From NCBI GenBank assembly GCA_963819635.1, contig CAWFWX010000003.1:186001-250000 (forward strand): 64,000 nucleotides of DNA, read 5' to 3'. The first letter of the stretch is position 1, and every line of letters starts with the position of its first letter. Origin of the DNA: JACVRW01 sp963819635. Lineage in GTDB: Bacteria; Actinomycetota; Thermoleophilia; Solirubrobacterales; Thermoleophilaceae. A program made the position numbers and the translations under genes. This document shows positions 1-8,717 of the stretch, in pieces. A model generated the notes under the pieces. The model saw only the letters and a program-made list of their open reading frames with translations. It had not been told where the DNA came from and did not search any database.

Positions 1-1
1 C

Positions 2-121
2 TCCTCCGGGTTCATCCCGATCACCCGCATGATCAAGGCGGGCGCCGTATTCGACGTGATCGGCGCCGTCCTCTGCATCGTGGGCGTGTTCGTGATGGCG
101 AACCTGGTGGGGCTGGCGTAG
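2..121 (+). CDS. C-terminal end of an SLC13/DASS-type anion:sodium symporter (partial)
   Basis: Only the last 39 codons are in the window; the gene begins upstream. The frame reads through a Ser-Gly-Phe stretch, an ITRMIKAG motif and one closing membrane helix to a TAG stop. This pattern (small-residue loop, Met-Lys-Ala-Gly, final helix) is what I expect at the C-terminus of divalent anion:Na+ symporters, which import dicarboxylates, citrate or sulfate. The substrate cannot be judged from this fragment. It abuts the MFS gene that follows. Confidence 0.55.
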   Translation, partial: SSGFIPITRMIKAGAVFDVIGAVLCIVGVFVMANLVGLA

Positions 122-225
122 CGCTAGCGCGTCCCCTCGCCATCGCGGTCGCCGCCGGCGCGGCGTCCGTCCTGCCCGGGTTCCTGGTCGGCGCGCTGGC
201 GCTCCAGATCCGCGGCGACCTCGAC

Positions 226-1269
226 GTGCGCGTCGAGGCGGTGGCGGCCGGGGTGTCGGTGTTCTTCTTCGCGGGCGCGCTTGGAGCGGGGCTCGGCGGG
301 CGGCTCGCCGATCGCATCGGAGCGGGTTCCGCCCTGCGCGCGTGCATGCTCGTCACGGCGGGCTGCCTCGTGGGGGCGGCAGCGCTCGCGAGCTCGCTCG
401 CCGTGCTGCTGGTGCTGCTCGCGGTGGCGGGCCTGTCGAACTCGGTCGCGCAGCCGGCCACGAACCTGTTCGTGGCCGAGGAGGTGCCGGGCGACCGGCA
501 GGGCCTCGGCTTCGGGATCAAGCAGTCGGGGATCCCGGCCGCGATCGTCGTGAGCGGGCTCGCGCTGCCCCTGCTCGCGATCCCGCTCGGCTGGCGGCCG
601 ACCTTCGCGATCTGCGCACTCGGCCCGCTCGCGGTGGCCATCCTGATGCGGCGCGGCGGCGCCGGCCGCCCGGGTCGGCCACCGGCCGTCGGCCGCCCGT
701 CGCGCGCGCTCGTCCTCACCGCGGTCGGCGCGGCCCTCGGCACGGCCGGACCGTCGGCGCTGGGCGCGTACCTCGTGGCGTCCGCGGTAGACGTGGGCAT
801 CGGGGAGGGGACCGCGGGAGTGCTGGCGGCGCTCGGCAGCGCCATCAGCCTGGCCGTGAGGGTGTCGCTCGGCGCGCGGGCGGATCGCCGCCGCGCGTAC
901 GGCCTCGAGACGGTCACCGTCCTGCTGCTCGCCGGCTCGATCGGCTTCGCGCTGATGGGAGTGCACGCGATCGGACCGTTCGTGGCGGGCGCGGTCGTGG
1001 CGTTTGCGCTCGGCTGGGGCTGGCCCGGGCTCTTCAACCTCTCCGTCGTCGCCGGCCACCGCGAGACTCCGGGCTCCGCGACCGGCGTGAGCCAGACCGG
1101 CATCTACGTCGGCGCGGCCGGCGGTCCCGCCGCGTTCGGGGTGATCTCCTCCGAGCTCGGCTACAGCACGGCGTGGCTGCTCGTCGCGGGCCTGATGCTG
1201 CTGTCCGCGGGCGTGATCTGGCTCGCGGTGAGGGAATCGCGCGCGATTCGTACGCTGGAGGGGGTTTGA
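226..1269 (+). CDS. MFS transporter with unresolved N-terminus
   Basis: Major facilitator superfamily permease in the inner membrane; substrate unknown. The protein shows alternating hydrophobic helices and the MFS loop signature GGRLADRIG between helices 2 and 3. The first canonical start is the GTG at 226, but the same frame is open upstream to the window edge and from about 127 encodes a good first membrane helix (AIAVAAGAASVLPGFLVGAL). No ATG, GTG or TTG precedes that helix. Starting at 226 gives 347 aa and removes helix 1, so the true start is probably upstream and hidden by an indel or a non-canonical codon. It directly follows the SLC13-like gene and may be co-transcribed with it. Confidence 0.75.
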   Translation: MRVEAVAAGVSVFFFAGALGAGLGGRLADRIGAGSALRACMLVTAGCLVGAAALASSLAVLLVLLAVAGLSNSVAQPATNLFVAEEVPGDRQGLGFGIKQSGIPAAIVVSGLALPLLAIPLGWRPTFAICALGPLAVAILMRRGGAGRPGRPPAVGRPSRALVLTAVGAALGTAGPSALGAYLVASAVDVGIGEGTAGVLAALGSAISLAVRVSLGARADRRRAYGLETVTVLLLAGSIGFALMGVHAIGPFVAGAVVAFALGWGWPGLFNLSVVAGHRETPGSATGVSQTGIYVGAAGGPAAFGVISSELGYSTAWLLVAGLMLLSAGVIWLAVRESRAIRTLEGV

Positions 1270-1396
1270 CCTTTCGGGTCCGGGTATAACCCAAACTCAG
1301 CCGCCGGGGCCGGTTTTCGGCACATATGGGTTCCCCCGACCCTGCCCCGGCATTCGCGACAATGGGCCCGGACCACGGCATCCGGGCCCGTCGCAT

Positions 1397-1556
1397 TTAA
1401 GGGTCTGACCCCGCGCCTACTGCGGGGTCAGACCCTTAACAATCCGCGGGGTCTGACCCCGTCCCTACTGCGGGGTCAGACCCTCGTCTTTCTAGGGTCT
1501 GACCCCGCCGTCCGCGGGGTCAGACCCTTAACAATCCGCGGGGTCAGACCCTTAAC
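1397..1556. repeat. Cluster of GGGTC-N-GACCC palindromes
   Basis: Seven copies of a near-palindromic 11-13 bp core (GGGTCTGACCC or its complement) are packed into 160 bp. They are arranged as three hairpins plus one extra half unit. The first hairpin is a perfect 18 bp stem (1397-1414 with 1422-1439) around a 7-base loop; the second pairs 1448-1461 with 1471-1483; the third pairs 1494-1508 with 1514-1528. The tail unit GACCCTTAACAATC is repeated directly. It lies between the MFS stop and the convergent enoyl-CoA hydratase stop, so it may act as a bidirectional terminator or be a REP/MITE-like element. The preceding bases 1270-1396 contain no gene I can support. Confidence 0.85.
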
Positions 1557-1561
1557 AATCG

Positions 1562-2341
1562 CTAGCGCCCCACGAACTCCGGATCGCGCTTCTCGAAGAA
1601 CGCCTTCGCGCCCTCCGCGAAGTCCTCCGATGCCGCGAGCACCTCCTGCGCCGCCACCTCCTGCTCGAGCGTCACCGACAGCGCCGGCTTGGCCGCCGCG
1701 TCGAGCACGCGCTTCGCCAGGCCGACCGCGCGCGGCGCGCATGCCAGGAGCTCGTTCGCGAGCGCCTCGGTTACCGAGTCGAGCTCGCCCGCCGGCGCGA
1801 TCCTGTTCGCGAACCCGATCCGGTGCGCCTCGCGCCCGTCGATGACCTTGCCGGTCATGATCAGCTCCTTGGCGTTGCCGAGCCCGACGACCGCCGGCAG
1901 GCGCGAGCAGCCGCCCACGTCGGGAAGCAGGCCCACCCGTACCTCCATGATCCCGGCCACGGCGTCCTCGGCCATCGTCCGGAAGTCGCACGCGAGCGCG
2001 AGCTCGAACGCGCCGCCGAGCGCCGCGCCGTGGATCTGGCAGATCGTCGGCTTCGGCATCTCCTCCAGCAGGTTCCACGCCTGAAGGATCGGCCGCCTGC
2101 CCTCGCGGGTCCGCTCGGGCTGCTCCGAGAGCGAACGCAGGTCGTTCAGATCCATGCCGGACGAGAACATCGGGCCCTCGGCGCGGAGGACCACAACCCG
2201 AACCGAATCGTCGACTGCGGCGCCTTCGGCGGCAGCCGCCAGCTCGCGAATCACCTCCGTGCTCAGTGCATTGCGCTTTTCCGGGCGGTTGAGCACCAGA
2301 TGCCGGACCGCACCGACGTCTTCGATGTTCACGAGAGCCAT
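1562..2341 (-). CDS. Enoyl-CoA hydratase/isomerase family protein
   Basis: Crotonase-fold enzyme of 259 aa, acting in the cytoplasm on acyl-CoA in fatty acid or branched-chain catabolism. Visible features are the N-terminal LNRPEKRNAL motif, the CoA/oxyanion-hole segment SSGMDLNDL, and GAALGGAFELALACD followed by EVRVGLLPDVGG. The Glu of AFELA matches the first catalytic acid; the second region carries Asp in PDVGG, a pattern closer to isomerase-type members. The chosen ATG gives the usual family length; longer upstream reading has no similarity. The divergent neighbours (carboxyltransferase, acetoacetyl-CoA synthetase) place it in an acyl-CoA cluster. Hydratase versus isomerase activity is not decidable here. 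Confidence 0.85.
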   Translation of the reverse strand: MALVNIEDVGAVRHLVLNRPEKRNALSTEVIRELAAAAEGAAVDDSVRVVVLRAEGPMFSSGMDLNDLRSLSEQPERTREGRRPILQAWNLLEEMPKPTICQIHGAALGGAFELALACDFRTMAEDAVAGIMEVRVGLLPDVGGCSRLPAVVGLGNAKELIMTGKVIDGREAHRIGFANRIAPAGELDSVTEALANELLACAPRAVGLAKRVLDAAAKPALSVTLEQEVAAQEVLAASEDFAEGAKAFFEKRDPEFVGR

Positions 2342-2403
2342 GGTGTTTGAGGAGGCTATTGCAGCGGGAAGGAGCGCTTCCCGTGAGGCAGAACCGACCC
2401 CGC

Positions 2404-2601
2404 ATGGAAACGCGCGACATCGCCGCGGTGCTGATCGGCCTGGAGGTGGGTCTCGGGATCGGGCTGCTCGCCTTCGGCACGACGCTGCTGGCCCCGATGT
2501 GGATGGGGCTCCTGGGCGCCGTCGTTGGCCTCGCACTGAGGCGCGGCCGGCTCCAGCTCATCCGCCGCGCGCTGCGCAGCCAGTTGCGCGCGGCTCGCTG
2601 A
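2404..2601 (+). CDS. Small two-helix membrane protein
   Basis: A 65 aa reading frame with two hydrophobic helices (about residues 6-24 and 28-42) and a strongly basic C-terminal tail, consistent with a small inner-membrane protein with the tail inside. It sits 13 bp upstream of the carboxyltransferase gene on the same strand, so the two may be co-transcribed. A start further upstream (TTG at 2347) is possible but adds a non-hydrophobic leader. I do not recognise a family. Membrane character and position support it; a conserved Shine-Dalgarno is not obvious. Confidence 0.5.
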   Translation: METRDIAAVLIGLEVGLGIGLLAFGTTLLAPMWMGLLGAVVGLALRRGRLQLIRRALRSQLRAAR

Positions 2602-2614
2602 TACGTTCAGGCTC

Positions 2615-4126
2615 ATGTCGGACCTGAAGGACGCGCTCGACCGCGCCCGCGGCGGCGGGCCTGAGCGCCACCACGAGAAGTCGCGCGACCAGGGGAAGCT
2701 GCCGGTGCGCGACCGCGTGGCGCGGCTCGTGGATCCAGACTCGTTCGTCGAGGACGCGCTGCTCGCGAACTGGGAGCAGGACGGCTTCGGCGCCGACGGT
2801 GTCGTCACGGGCATGGCGACGATGGGCGGCCGGCCGATCGCCCTGATGGCGAACGACCCCACCGTGAAGGCCGGCTCCTGGGGGCCCAAGACGGTCGAGA
2901 AGATCATCCGCATCCAGGAGCAGGCGCTCGAGCACCTGGTGCCGATGGTCTACCTCGTGGACTCCGCCGGCGCGCGGATCACGGACCAGGTGCAGATGTT
3001 CCCCGGCCGCCGCGGCGCCGGACGGATCTTCCACACCGAGGTGAAGCTGTCGGGCGTCGTGCCGCAGGTGTGCGTCCTGTTCGGGCCGAGCGCGGCGGGC
3101 GGCGCCTACATCCCCGCGTTCTGCGACGTCGTGATCATGCGCGACGGCAACGCATCGATGTACCTCGGCTCGCCGCGCATGGCGGAGATGGTGATCGGCG
3201 AGAAGGTCACGCTCGAGGAGATGGGCGGCGCGCGCATGCATACGGGCGTGTCGGGCTGCGGGCACTTCCTCGTGGACTCCGACGAGGAGGGCATCGACCT
3301 GGCGAAGGCCTACCTCGGCTACTTCGGCACGAACTGGCGCGAGGGCCCGCCGGTGGCGCCGCCCGCCGACCCGGCCGGCGAGTTCCCCGACATCCCGGCG
3401 GACGAGAACAAGCCCTTCGACATGCGCGAGCTGATCGACGCCCTGGTGGACGCCGACTCGTTCCTCGAGGTGCAGAAGCGCTGGGCGAAGGAGCTGATGG
3501 TGGGCTACGCGCGGCTCGACGGGCGCGTGATCGGGATCGTGGCCAACCAGCCGAAGCAGCGCGGCGGCGTCCTGTTCGTGGACTCCGCGGACAAGGCGGC
3601 CCGCTTCATCTGGACCTGCAACGCCTTCAACGTGCCGCTCCTGTTCCTCGCCGACGTGCCCGGCTTCATGATCGGGACGCAGGTCGAGCGCCAGGGGATC
3701 ATTCGCGCCGGCGCGAAGATGATCTCGGCGGTCTCGGAGGCGACCGTTCCGAAGCTGTCGGTGATCGTTCGCAAGGCGTACGGCGCCGGGCTGTACGCGA
3801 TGGCGGGTCCGGCGTTCGATCCGGACGCGTGCATAGCGCTGCCGAACGCGAAGATCGCGGTGATGGGCCCGCAGGCGGCGATCAACGCCGTCTTCTACAA
3901 CCAGCTCCAGGCGATCGAGGACGAGGAGGAGCGCGCCCGCCGCACGGAGGAGCTGCGCGCGGAATACAGCGAGGAGATCGACATCCTGCACCTCGCCTCG
4001 GAGCTCGTGATCGACGCGGTCGTGCAGCCGGGCGACCTGCGCCGCGAGCTCGTGAAGCGCTTCGCCGCCTACGCGTCACGCGACCGCTCCTGGCCGGACA
4101 AGCGCAACCCGGTTACCCCGGTCTAG
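2615..4126 (+). CDS. Acyl-CoA carboxylase carboxyltransferase (beta) subunit
   Basis: Biotin-dependent carboxyltransferase of 503 aa that moves CO2 from carboxybiotin to an acyl-CoA such as propionyl-, acetyl- or methylcrotonyl-CoA. Both halves of the carboxyltransferase fold are visible. The N-terminal half carries GPSAAGGAYIPAFCD (about residues 160-175) and the C-terminal half carries VRKAYGAGLYAMAGPAFDPD, the two glycine-rich oxyanion holes. DADSFLEVQ and VANQPKQRGGVL are also typical of the family. Length is slightly below the usual 510-540 aa but both domains are complete. No biotin carboxylase/carrier subunit lies nearby, so the alpha subunit must be encoded elsewhere. Its stop overlaps the convergent VOC gene by 4 bp. 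Confidence 0.93.
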   Translation: MSDLKDALDRARGGGPERHHEKSRDQGKLPVRDRVARLVDPDSFVEDALLANWEQDGFGADGVVTGMATMGGRPIALMANDPTVKAGSWGPKTVEKIIRIQEQALEHLVPMVYLVDSAGARITDQVQMFPGRRGAGRIFHTEVKLSGVVPQVCVLFGPSAAGGAYIPAFCDVVIMRDGNASMYLGSPRMAEMVIGEKVTLEEMGGARMHTGVSGCGHFLVDSDEEGIDLAKAYLGYFGTNWREGPPVAPPADPAGEFPDIPADENKPFDMRELIDALVDADSFLEVQKRWAKELMVGYARLDGRVIGIVANQPKQRGGVLFVDSADKAARFIWTCNAFNVPLLFLADVPGFMIGTQVERQGIIRAGAKMISAVSEATVPKLSVIVRKAYGAGLYAMAGPAFDPDACIALPNAKIAVMGPQAAINAVFYNQLQAIEDEEERARRTEELRAEYSEEIDILHLASELVIDAVVQPGDLRRELVKRFAAYASRDRSWPDKRNPVTPV

Positions 4127-4476
4127 GCCGGAGGGGCGGCCATCAGCTCCACGCGGTGGCCGCCGGGGGCGCGGACGAAGCAGCGCGCGGCGCCCCAGTG
4201 GCGCGGGCGCTCGTCGACCTCGTAGCCCTCGTCGCGCAGCTGTGCGACGACGCCGTCCCAGTCGGCCACCACTACGGCGGCGTGTCCCTCGGGAGGGGCG
4301 ACCGGGTCGTCCTGCCACTGGAGGTGGATCTGAGTGCCGTCCGCCTGGACCCAGGCGGAGCGCTCGCCGAGATTGTCCGGCGGCTCGACCTCATGGAAGC
4401 CGACGGTCTCCCAGAAGCGCTTCGCGGCCGGCCAGTCCTCGCGGCGCAGCTCGAGTGTCACGTGCTGGAGCACCAA
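4123..4476 (-). CDS. VOC (glyoxalase/bleomycin-resistance) superfamily protein
   Basis: A 117 aa cytoplasmic protein with one vicinal-oxygen-chelate module. The N-terminus has the pattern LQHVTLELRREDWPAAKRFW (a metal-ligand His in the first strand, then a helix), the middle has IHLQWQDDP, and the end has FVRAPGGHRVELM with the closing Glu ligand. This looks like a metal-binding VOC dimer unit, but members include glyoxalases, dioxygenases and antibiotic-binding proteins, so the reaction is unknown. It is convergent with the carboxyltransferase gene and divergent from the MFS gene 13 bp away. Confidence 0.85.
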   Translation of the reverse strand: MVLQHVTLELRREDWPAAKRFWETVGFHEVEPPDNLGERSAWVQADGTQIHLQWQDDPVAPPEGHAAVVVADWDGVVAQLRDEGYEVDERPRHWGAARCFVRAPGGHRVELMAAPPA

Positions 4477-4489
4477 TAGAATCTTCCCA

Positions 4490-5734
4490 GTGAGCTCGAC
4501 CCAAGCGCCTTCCGCCTATCGGTGGGTGGTGCTCGCGGTCGGGTCGGGGGCCACGGCGTCGCTGTCGGCCGTGCAGGGAGGGCTGCCGGCCATCTCGCCC
4601 GCGATCCAGGACGCGTTCGACCTGTCGCTCGTGCAGGTCACGGCCGTCTTCACGTCCTTCGCGATCGGGACGGTCGTGACGCTCCTTGCGTGGGGCGTCC
4701 TGTCGGACCGGCGCAGCGAGCGGCTCGTGATCGCGGTCGGTCTCGGCGCGGGCGCCGTCGCGATGGTCGGCGCGGCGCGCTCGGACGGCTACACGGCGCT
4801 GCTCGCTTGGATGGCGCTCGCCGGGATGCTCGGCTCCGCGGGGATCGCCGCGAGCGGGCGCGCGGTGTTCGGCTGGTTCCCGCGGACCGAGCGCGGGCTG
4901 GCGCTCGGGATCCGGCAGACGGCCGTCCCCGCGGGCGCGGCGCTCGCGTCGTTCTCGCTGCCGCCGCTCGCGTCCGCGGCAGGAGTCGATGCTGCGCTGT
5001 ACGCCCTCGCGGGGGTGATGGCGGCAGCCGCGATCGCGTCGGCCATCTGGCTGCGCGAGGGCCCGCGCGTCGAGTCGGCCGCGCCGCCGGCCCCCGACGC
5101 CGCGCGCGATCCGCGCATCTGGCGGCTGAGCGCGGCGTCGTCGCTGATGATCATCGGCCAGATCGGCGTGACGTCGCTGCTCGTGCTCTACCTCTACACG
5201 GAGCGCGACTGGACCGCCGCGCACGCCGCGCTGGCGCTGGGCGGAGTGCAGGTGGGCGCCGCCATCGCGCGCGTGTCGGCGGGGCGCTGGTCGGACCTGC
5301 GCGACGAGCGGATCGAGCCGTTCCGGCGCCTTGCGGCGGTGGCGGGAGTGCTTCTGCTCGGCGCGGCCATCGGCGGACCGACTGCCGTTCCGCTGCTGTT
5401 GGCCGGCGGCGTCGCGGCCATGAGCTGGAACGGGCTGTCCTTCACGGCGGCGGCGGAGATCTCGGGCCGCCGCCAGGCCGGCAAGGCGATGGGAATCCAG
5501 AACACGGCGATGCGCGTGGTGGCTGCCGGCGTGCCGGTGGGGCTCGGCGCGCTCGCCTCGGCGGTGTCGTGGCACGCGGTGTTCGCCGTGATGGGCGTCA
5601 CGCCGCTGGTGGCTCGGGCGCTGCTCGCGCCGCTCGTGGACGACGAGCGCCGCCGCCGCCACGAGCGGGAGGCGCGCCTAGAATCACCCGCCCATGCCGG
5701 AGGGACAGCTCCTATGGACGCCGTCGGATCCTGA
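4490..5734 (+). CDS. MFS transporter
   Basis: A 414 aa major facilitator permease with about twelve hydrophobic helices. The loop 2-3 motif appears as WGVLSDRRSER and the second-half equivalent as GRWSDLRDER. The GTG at 4490 is chosen because the helix-1 region (YRWVVLAVGSGATASL) follows within ten residues; upstream reading enters the antisense of the VOC gene. Helix 4-5 shows the R-G-L-A-L-G-I-R-Q-T pattern shared with the other MFS gene in this window, so both belong to a nitrate/cyanate-like subgroup. Its 3' end overlaps the acetoacetyl-CoA synthetase start by 41 bp, suggesting coupled expression and perhaps uptake of a short-chain acid used by that enzyme (inference). Confidence 0.85.
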   Translation: MSSTQAPSAYRWVVLAVGSGATASLSAVQGGLPAISPAIQDAFDLSLVQVTAVFTSFAIGTVVTLLAWGVLSDRRSERLVIAVGLGAGAVAMVGAARSDGYTALLAWMALAGMLGSAGIAASGRAVFGWFPRTERGLALGIRQTAVPAGAALASFSLPPLASAAGVDAALYALAGVMAAAAIASAIWLREGPRVESAAPPAPDAARDPRIWRLSAASSLMIIGQIGVTSLLVLYLYTERDWTAAHAALALGGVQVGAAIARVSAGRWSDLRDERIEPFRRLAAVAGVLLLGAAIGGPTAVPLLLAGGVAAMSWNGLSFTAAAEISGRRQAGKAMGIQNTAMRVVAAGVPVGLGALASAVSWHAVFAVMGVTPLVARALLAPLVDDERRRRHEREARLESPAHAGGTAPMDAVGS

Positions 5735-7545
5735 CGCCAGCGAGATGGCCCGCTTCATGCGGGCGCGCGGTCACTTGTCCTACGACGAGCTGTGGAGCTG
5801 GTCCGTGGAGGACCTCGAGGGGTTCTGGGGCTCGCTCTGGGACTGGTTCGAGATCGAGGGCGGCTACGAGCGCGTGCTCGGCGAGCCGCGAGATGCCCGG
5901 GGCGGACTGGTTTCCCGGTGCGTCGCTGAACTACGCCGAGCGGCTGTTCGATGCGGCCCTGCCGGGTGAGGTGGCGATCGTCCACGCCTCGGAGTCGCAG
6001 CCGCTGGCGGAGCTCACCTGGGCCGAGCTGGCCGACCAGGTCGCGCGCTGCGCGGCCGGCCTGCGGCGGCTCGGGGTAGGGCGCGGCGACCGCGTGGCCG
6101 CGTACATGCCGAACGTCCCGGAGACCGTGGTGGCCTTCCTCGCCTGCGCGAGCATCGGCGCGGTCTGGTCGAGCTGCGCGCCCGAGTTCGGCACGCCGAC
6201 GGTCGTGGACCGCTTCAAGCAGATCGAGCCGAAGGTGCTGATCGCCACCGAGGGCTACCGCTACGGGGGCAAGGACTTCGATAGGCGCGACCGCGTGGCG
6301 GACATCGTCGCGGCGATCCCCTCGATCGAGCACACCGTGATGGTCCCGAGCGGCTGGGAGGAGCTGCTGTCCGAGCCCGCCGAGCTGTCGTTCGAGCCGG
6401 TGCCCTTCGACCACCCGCTCTGGGTCCTCTACTCGTCCGGCACGACCGGCCTGCCGAAGCCGATCGTCCAGGGTCAGGGCGGGATCCTGCTCGAGCACCT
6501 GAAGAAGGCGCGCCTGCACATCGACCTCGCGCCCGGCGACCGCTTCTTCTGGTTCACGACGACCGGCTGGATGATGTGGAACTTCCTCATCGGCGGCCTG
6601 CTCGCCGGCGCCGCGATCGTCCTGTACGACGGCCAGCCGGACCCGGAGCGACTGTGGGAGTTCGCGGGCGAGGCCGGCGCCACGACATTCGGCACGAGCG
6701 CCGGGTTCATCGCGGCGTCGATGAAGGCCGGTATGGAGCCCTCGCCTTGGGAGGGGCTCCGGAGTATCGGCTCGACGGGCTCGCCGCTCCCGGCCGAGGG
6801 CTTCGAGTGGATCTACGAGCGGTTCCCGGACGTGTGGCTCTTCTCGACGAGCGGCGGGACCGACCTGTGCACGGCGTTCGTGGGCGGCTGCCCGCTGCTG
6901 CCGGTCTACTCCGGCGAGCTGCAGGCGCGCTGCCTGGGTGCCGCCGTCGAGGCGTGGAGCCCGGACGGTCGACCGCTGACGGGCGAGGTGGGCGAGCTCG
7001 TGATCACGCAGCCGATGCCGTCGATGCCGATCTACTTCTGGAACGACGAGGGCGGCGAGCGCTACCGCTCGAGCTACTTCGAGATGTTCCCGGGCGTGTG
7101 GCGCCACGGCGACTGGATCAAGATCACCGATCGCGGCACGGCGGTGATCTACGGGCGCTCGGACTCGACGATCAACCGCGGGGGCGTCCGCATGGGCACG
7201 AGCGAGATCTACAGCGCGGTCGAGGGCGTGCCGGACGTGCTCGACAGCCTCGTCGTGGACGTGGACGACGAGATGATCCTGTTCGTCGTCGTACGCGACT
7301 CGCTCACCGACGAGGTGGTCGCGGAGATCCGCCGCCGGGTGCGCGAGCACTGCTCGCCGCGGCACGTGCCGGACCGCATCGTCCAGATCCCGGAGGTGCC
7401 CCGCACGCTCTCGAACAAGAAGCTCGAGGTGCCGGTGAAGAAGATCCTGCTCGGGGCGGCGCCGGAGAGTGCCGCGAGCCGCGACTCGCTCGCGAATCCC
7501 GATGCGCTCGACTGGATCGCCGAGTTCGGCGTCCGGGCTAGCTGA
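5694..7545 (+). CDS. Acetoacetyl-CoA synthetase, interrupted by a +1 frameshift
   Basis: ANL-superfamily adenylate-forming enzyme that activates acetoacetate with ATP and CoA. The N-terminal part (from ATG 5694: WTPS, DELWSWSVEDLEGFW) is in one frame and the rest (MPGADWFPGASLNYAERL onward) in the next. Removing one base within 5886-5889 restores the family sequence LGEREMPGADWFPG. Downstream the AMP-binding motif YSSGTTGLPKPIV, the GSTGSPL segment, the Y-G-R-S-D hinge and the C-terminal Lys region SNKKLEVPVKKIL are all present. The reconstructed protein is about 616 aa, slightly shorter than the usual 640-660. Everything else is intact, so a consensus error is more likely than decay. It overlaps the upstream MFS gene. 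Confidence 0.9.
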
Positions 7546-8572
7546 GCTCCTCGTCGATCGCCTCGACGATCTCCACGCAGACCTCCTCCACCTTGGCCAG
7601 CGTCTCCTCCTCCAAGCGGTTCTCCGTGCCGGTCACGGTCACCGCGGCGAGGCGTGCCGAGCTCGCGGCATAGCCGTCGCTCGCTTCGCGGTTGACGATC
7701 GTGTCCACGTCGGCCGCGCCCGTGAGCTGGGGATGGGAGCGCACGGTCAGGAGTGGCCCCTCCTTCTCGGTGAGCCGGACCTCCCCTCCGCCGACGGCAT
7801 CGAGGTTGAGCACGATCGTGTCGCCCGGCAGCTCCGCACGGTGGGCCTTGAGGAAGGCGCGCATCCCCTGCGCCATCGCCTTCTGCGATCCGGTGAAGAC
7901 GACGTGCACGCCGAAGTACTCGAGCTGCCCGTCGAGCCGCTCCGCGAGGCGCAGCACCGCACCCACGCCCGAGGCGTTGTCGTTCTCGCCGTAGGCGGCG
8001 GGGGAGAGGGCGATGTCGAGGAGCAGCGCGACGTACACGATCAGCACGACCGTCGGGATGAACTGGACGACGGTGAGGAACGTGCCCTCCATCCCGGCGG
8101 CGCGCAGCACGCAGCAGGCGAGGAGAACGAGCAGGGCGATGAACATCGGGCGGAGCGGCCGCGTGCGCGTCGGGCCGGTGTCGTAGTGGGCCACGAGGAG
8201 GAGCGCGCCGTCCTTGTCGCGGTCGCCCCAGGAGACGACGTTCTGCGAGGCGCGCCTGCCGGCCAGCCTGCGTGTGGTCGGAGTGATGCCGGACAGGTCG
8301 AGGAAGCTCAGGATGGTCGCGAGCAGCACGAGCCCGGTACCGAGCGTGGCGCTCGAGACCGAGAGGACGCTGCCCACGACGGCCACGACGGCATTGACCG
8401 CGAGCCCGCTCGCCCAGCCGGGCCAAACCGAAAAGGACTCCGTTTCGGCCTCCCGGCCCAGGTCCTCGAGCCGCCTCGCCAAGTGCTGAGCAGCCCGCCG
8501 CTCGGCATCCGAGCCAGGCGCCCGCGGCCCGAACTCGTCGACGAGCGTCTCAGCCTCCGCGTAGGCATCCAT
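7538..8572 (-). CDS. M28-fold membrane protein with degenerate peptidase site
   Basis: A 344 aa protein with the zinc aminopeptidase (M28) fold interrupted by four membrane helices (about residues 55-72, 76-93, 142-160 and 167-189). The first metal motif is present (HYDTG, His129/Asp131), as is the bridging Asp (ENDNASG, Asp198) and a strand Asp (LNLDAVGG, Asp258). The tandem Glu pair that normally supplies the general base and a zinc ligand is replaced by Gln-Lys (TGSQKAMAQG, residues 228-236), and the C-terminal His ligand is missing. It is therefore probably not an active peptidase. The ATG at 8572 avoids reading through the adjacent tRNA-Leu gene. Its 3' end overlaps the convergent synthetase by 8 bp. 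Confidence 0.8.
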   Translation of the reverse strand: MDAYAEAETLVDEFGPRAPGSDAERRAAQHLARRLEDLGREAETESFSVWPGWASGLAVNAVVAVVGSVLSVSSATLGTGLVLLATILSFLDLSGITPTTRRLAGRRASQNVVSWGDRDKDGALLLVAHYDTGPTRTRPLRPMFIALLVLLACCVLRAAGMEGTFLTVVQFIPTVVLIVYVALLLDIALSPAAYGENDNASGVGAVLRLAERLDGQLEYFGVHVVFTGSQKAMAQGMRAFLKAHRAELPGDTIVLNLDAVGGGEVRLTEKEGPLLTVRSHPQLTGAADVDTIVNREASDGYAASSARLAAVTVTGTENRLEEETLAKVEEVCVEIVEAIDEELS

Positions 8573-8601
8573 GCCGACCTCGCTCCGCACGTCTTCCCTT
8601 A

Positions 8602-8686
8602 TGCCCGGGGTGGGATTCGAACCCACAAGCCCTTTTGGGGCGATCGATTTTGAGTCGATTCCGTAGACCAGTTCCGGCACCCGGGC
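8602..8686 (-). tRNA. tRNA-Leu(CAA)
   Basis: Class II tRNA of 85 nt. The acceptor stem GCCCGGG pairs with CCCGGGC, the anticodon loop is CTCAAAA giving CAA, there is a long variable arm, and the T-arm has GTTCGAATC. The discriminator base is A; CCA is not encoded. Confidence 0.95.
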
Positions 8687-8717
8687 GCGGCATTAATCCT
8701 AGGCGCGGGCGCAGCCG

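Noticed and set aside
1034..1396. Minus-strand frames overlapping the MFS 3' end and the following gap
   Set aside because: Arg/Pro-rich noise without start signal or family; the gap 1270-1396 shows nothing convincing.
2558..3991. 477-codon open frame antisense to the carboxyltransferase gene
   Set aside because: It mirrors a well-conserved gene, is dominated by Arg/His/Val/Asp typical of GC-rich antisense frames, and matches no protein family.
4522..5890. 1007-codon frame that seems to fuse an unknown N-terminal half to the synthetase
   Set aside because: The first ~455 codons are an out-of-frame shadow of the MFS gene; the fusion appears only because of the frameshift near 5887.
5755..7365. 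536-codon open frame antisense to acetoacetyl-CoA synthetase
   Set aside because: Composition is the antisense shadow of the synthetase; no domain or ribosome-binding site.
8573..8680. N-terminal extension of the M28 gene into tRNA-Leu(CAA)
   Set aside because: The 36 extra residues are the translation of the tRNA; the ATG at 8572 gives a natural N-terminus.
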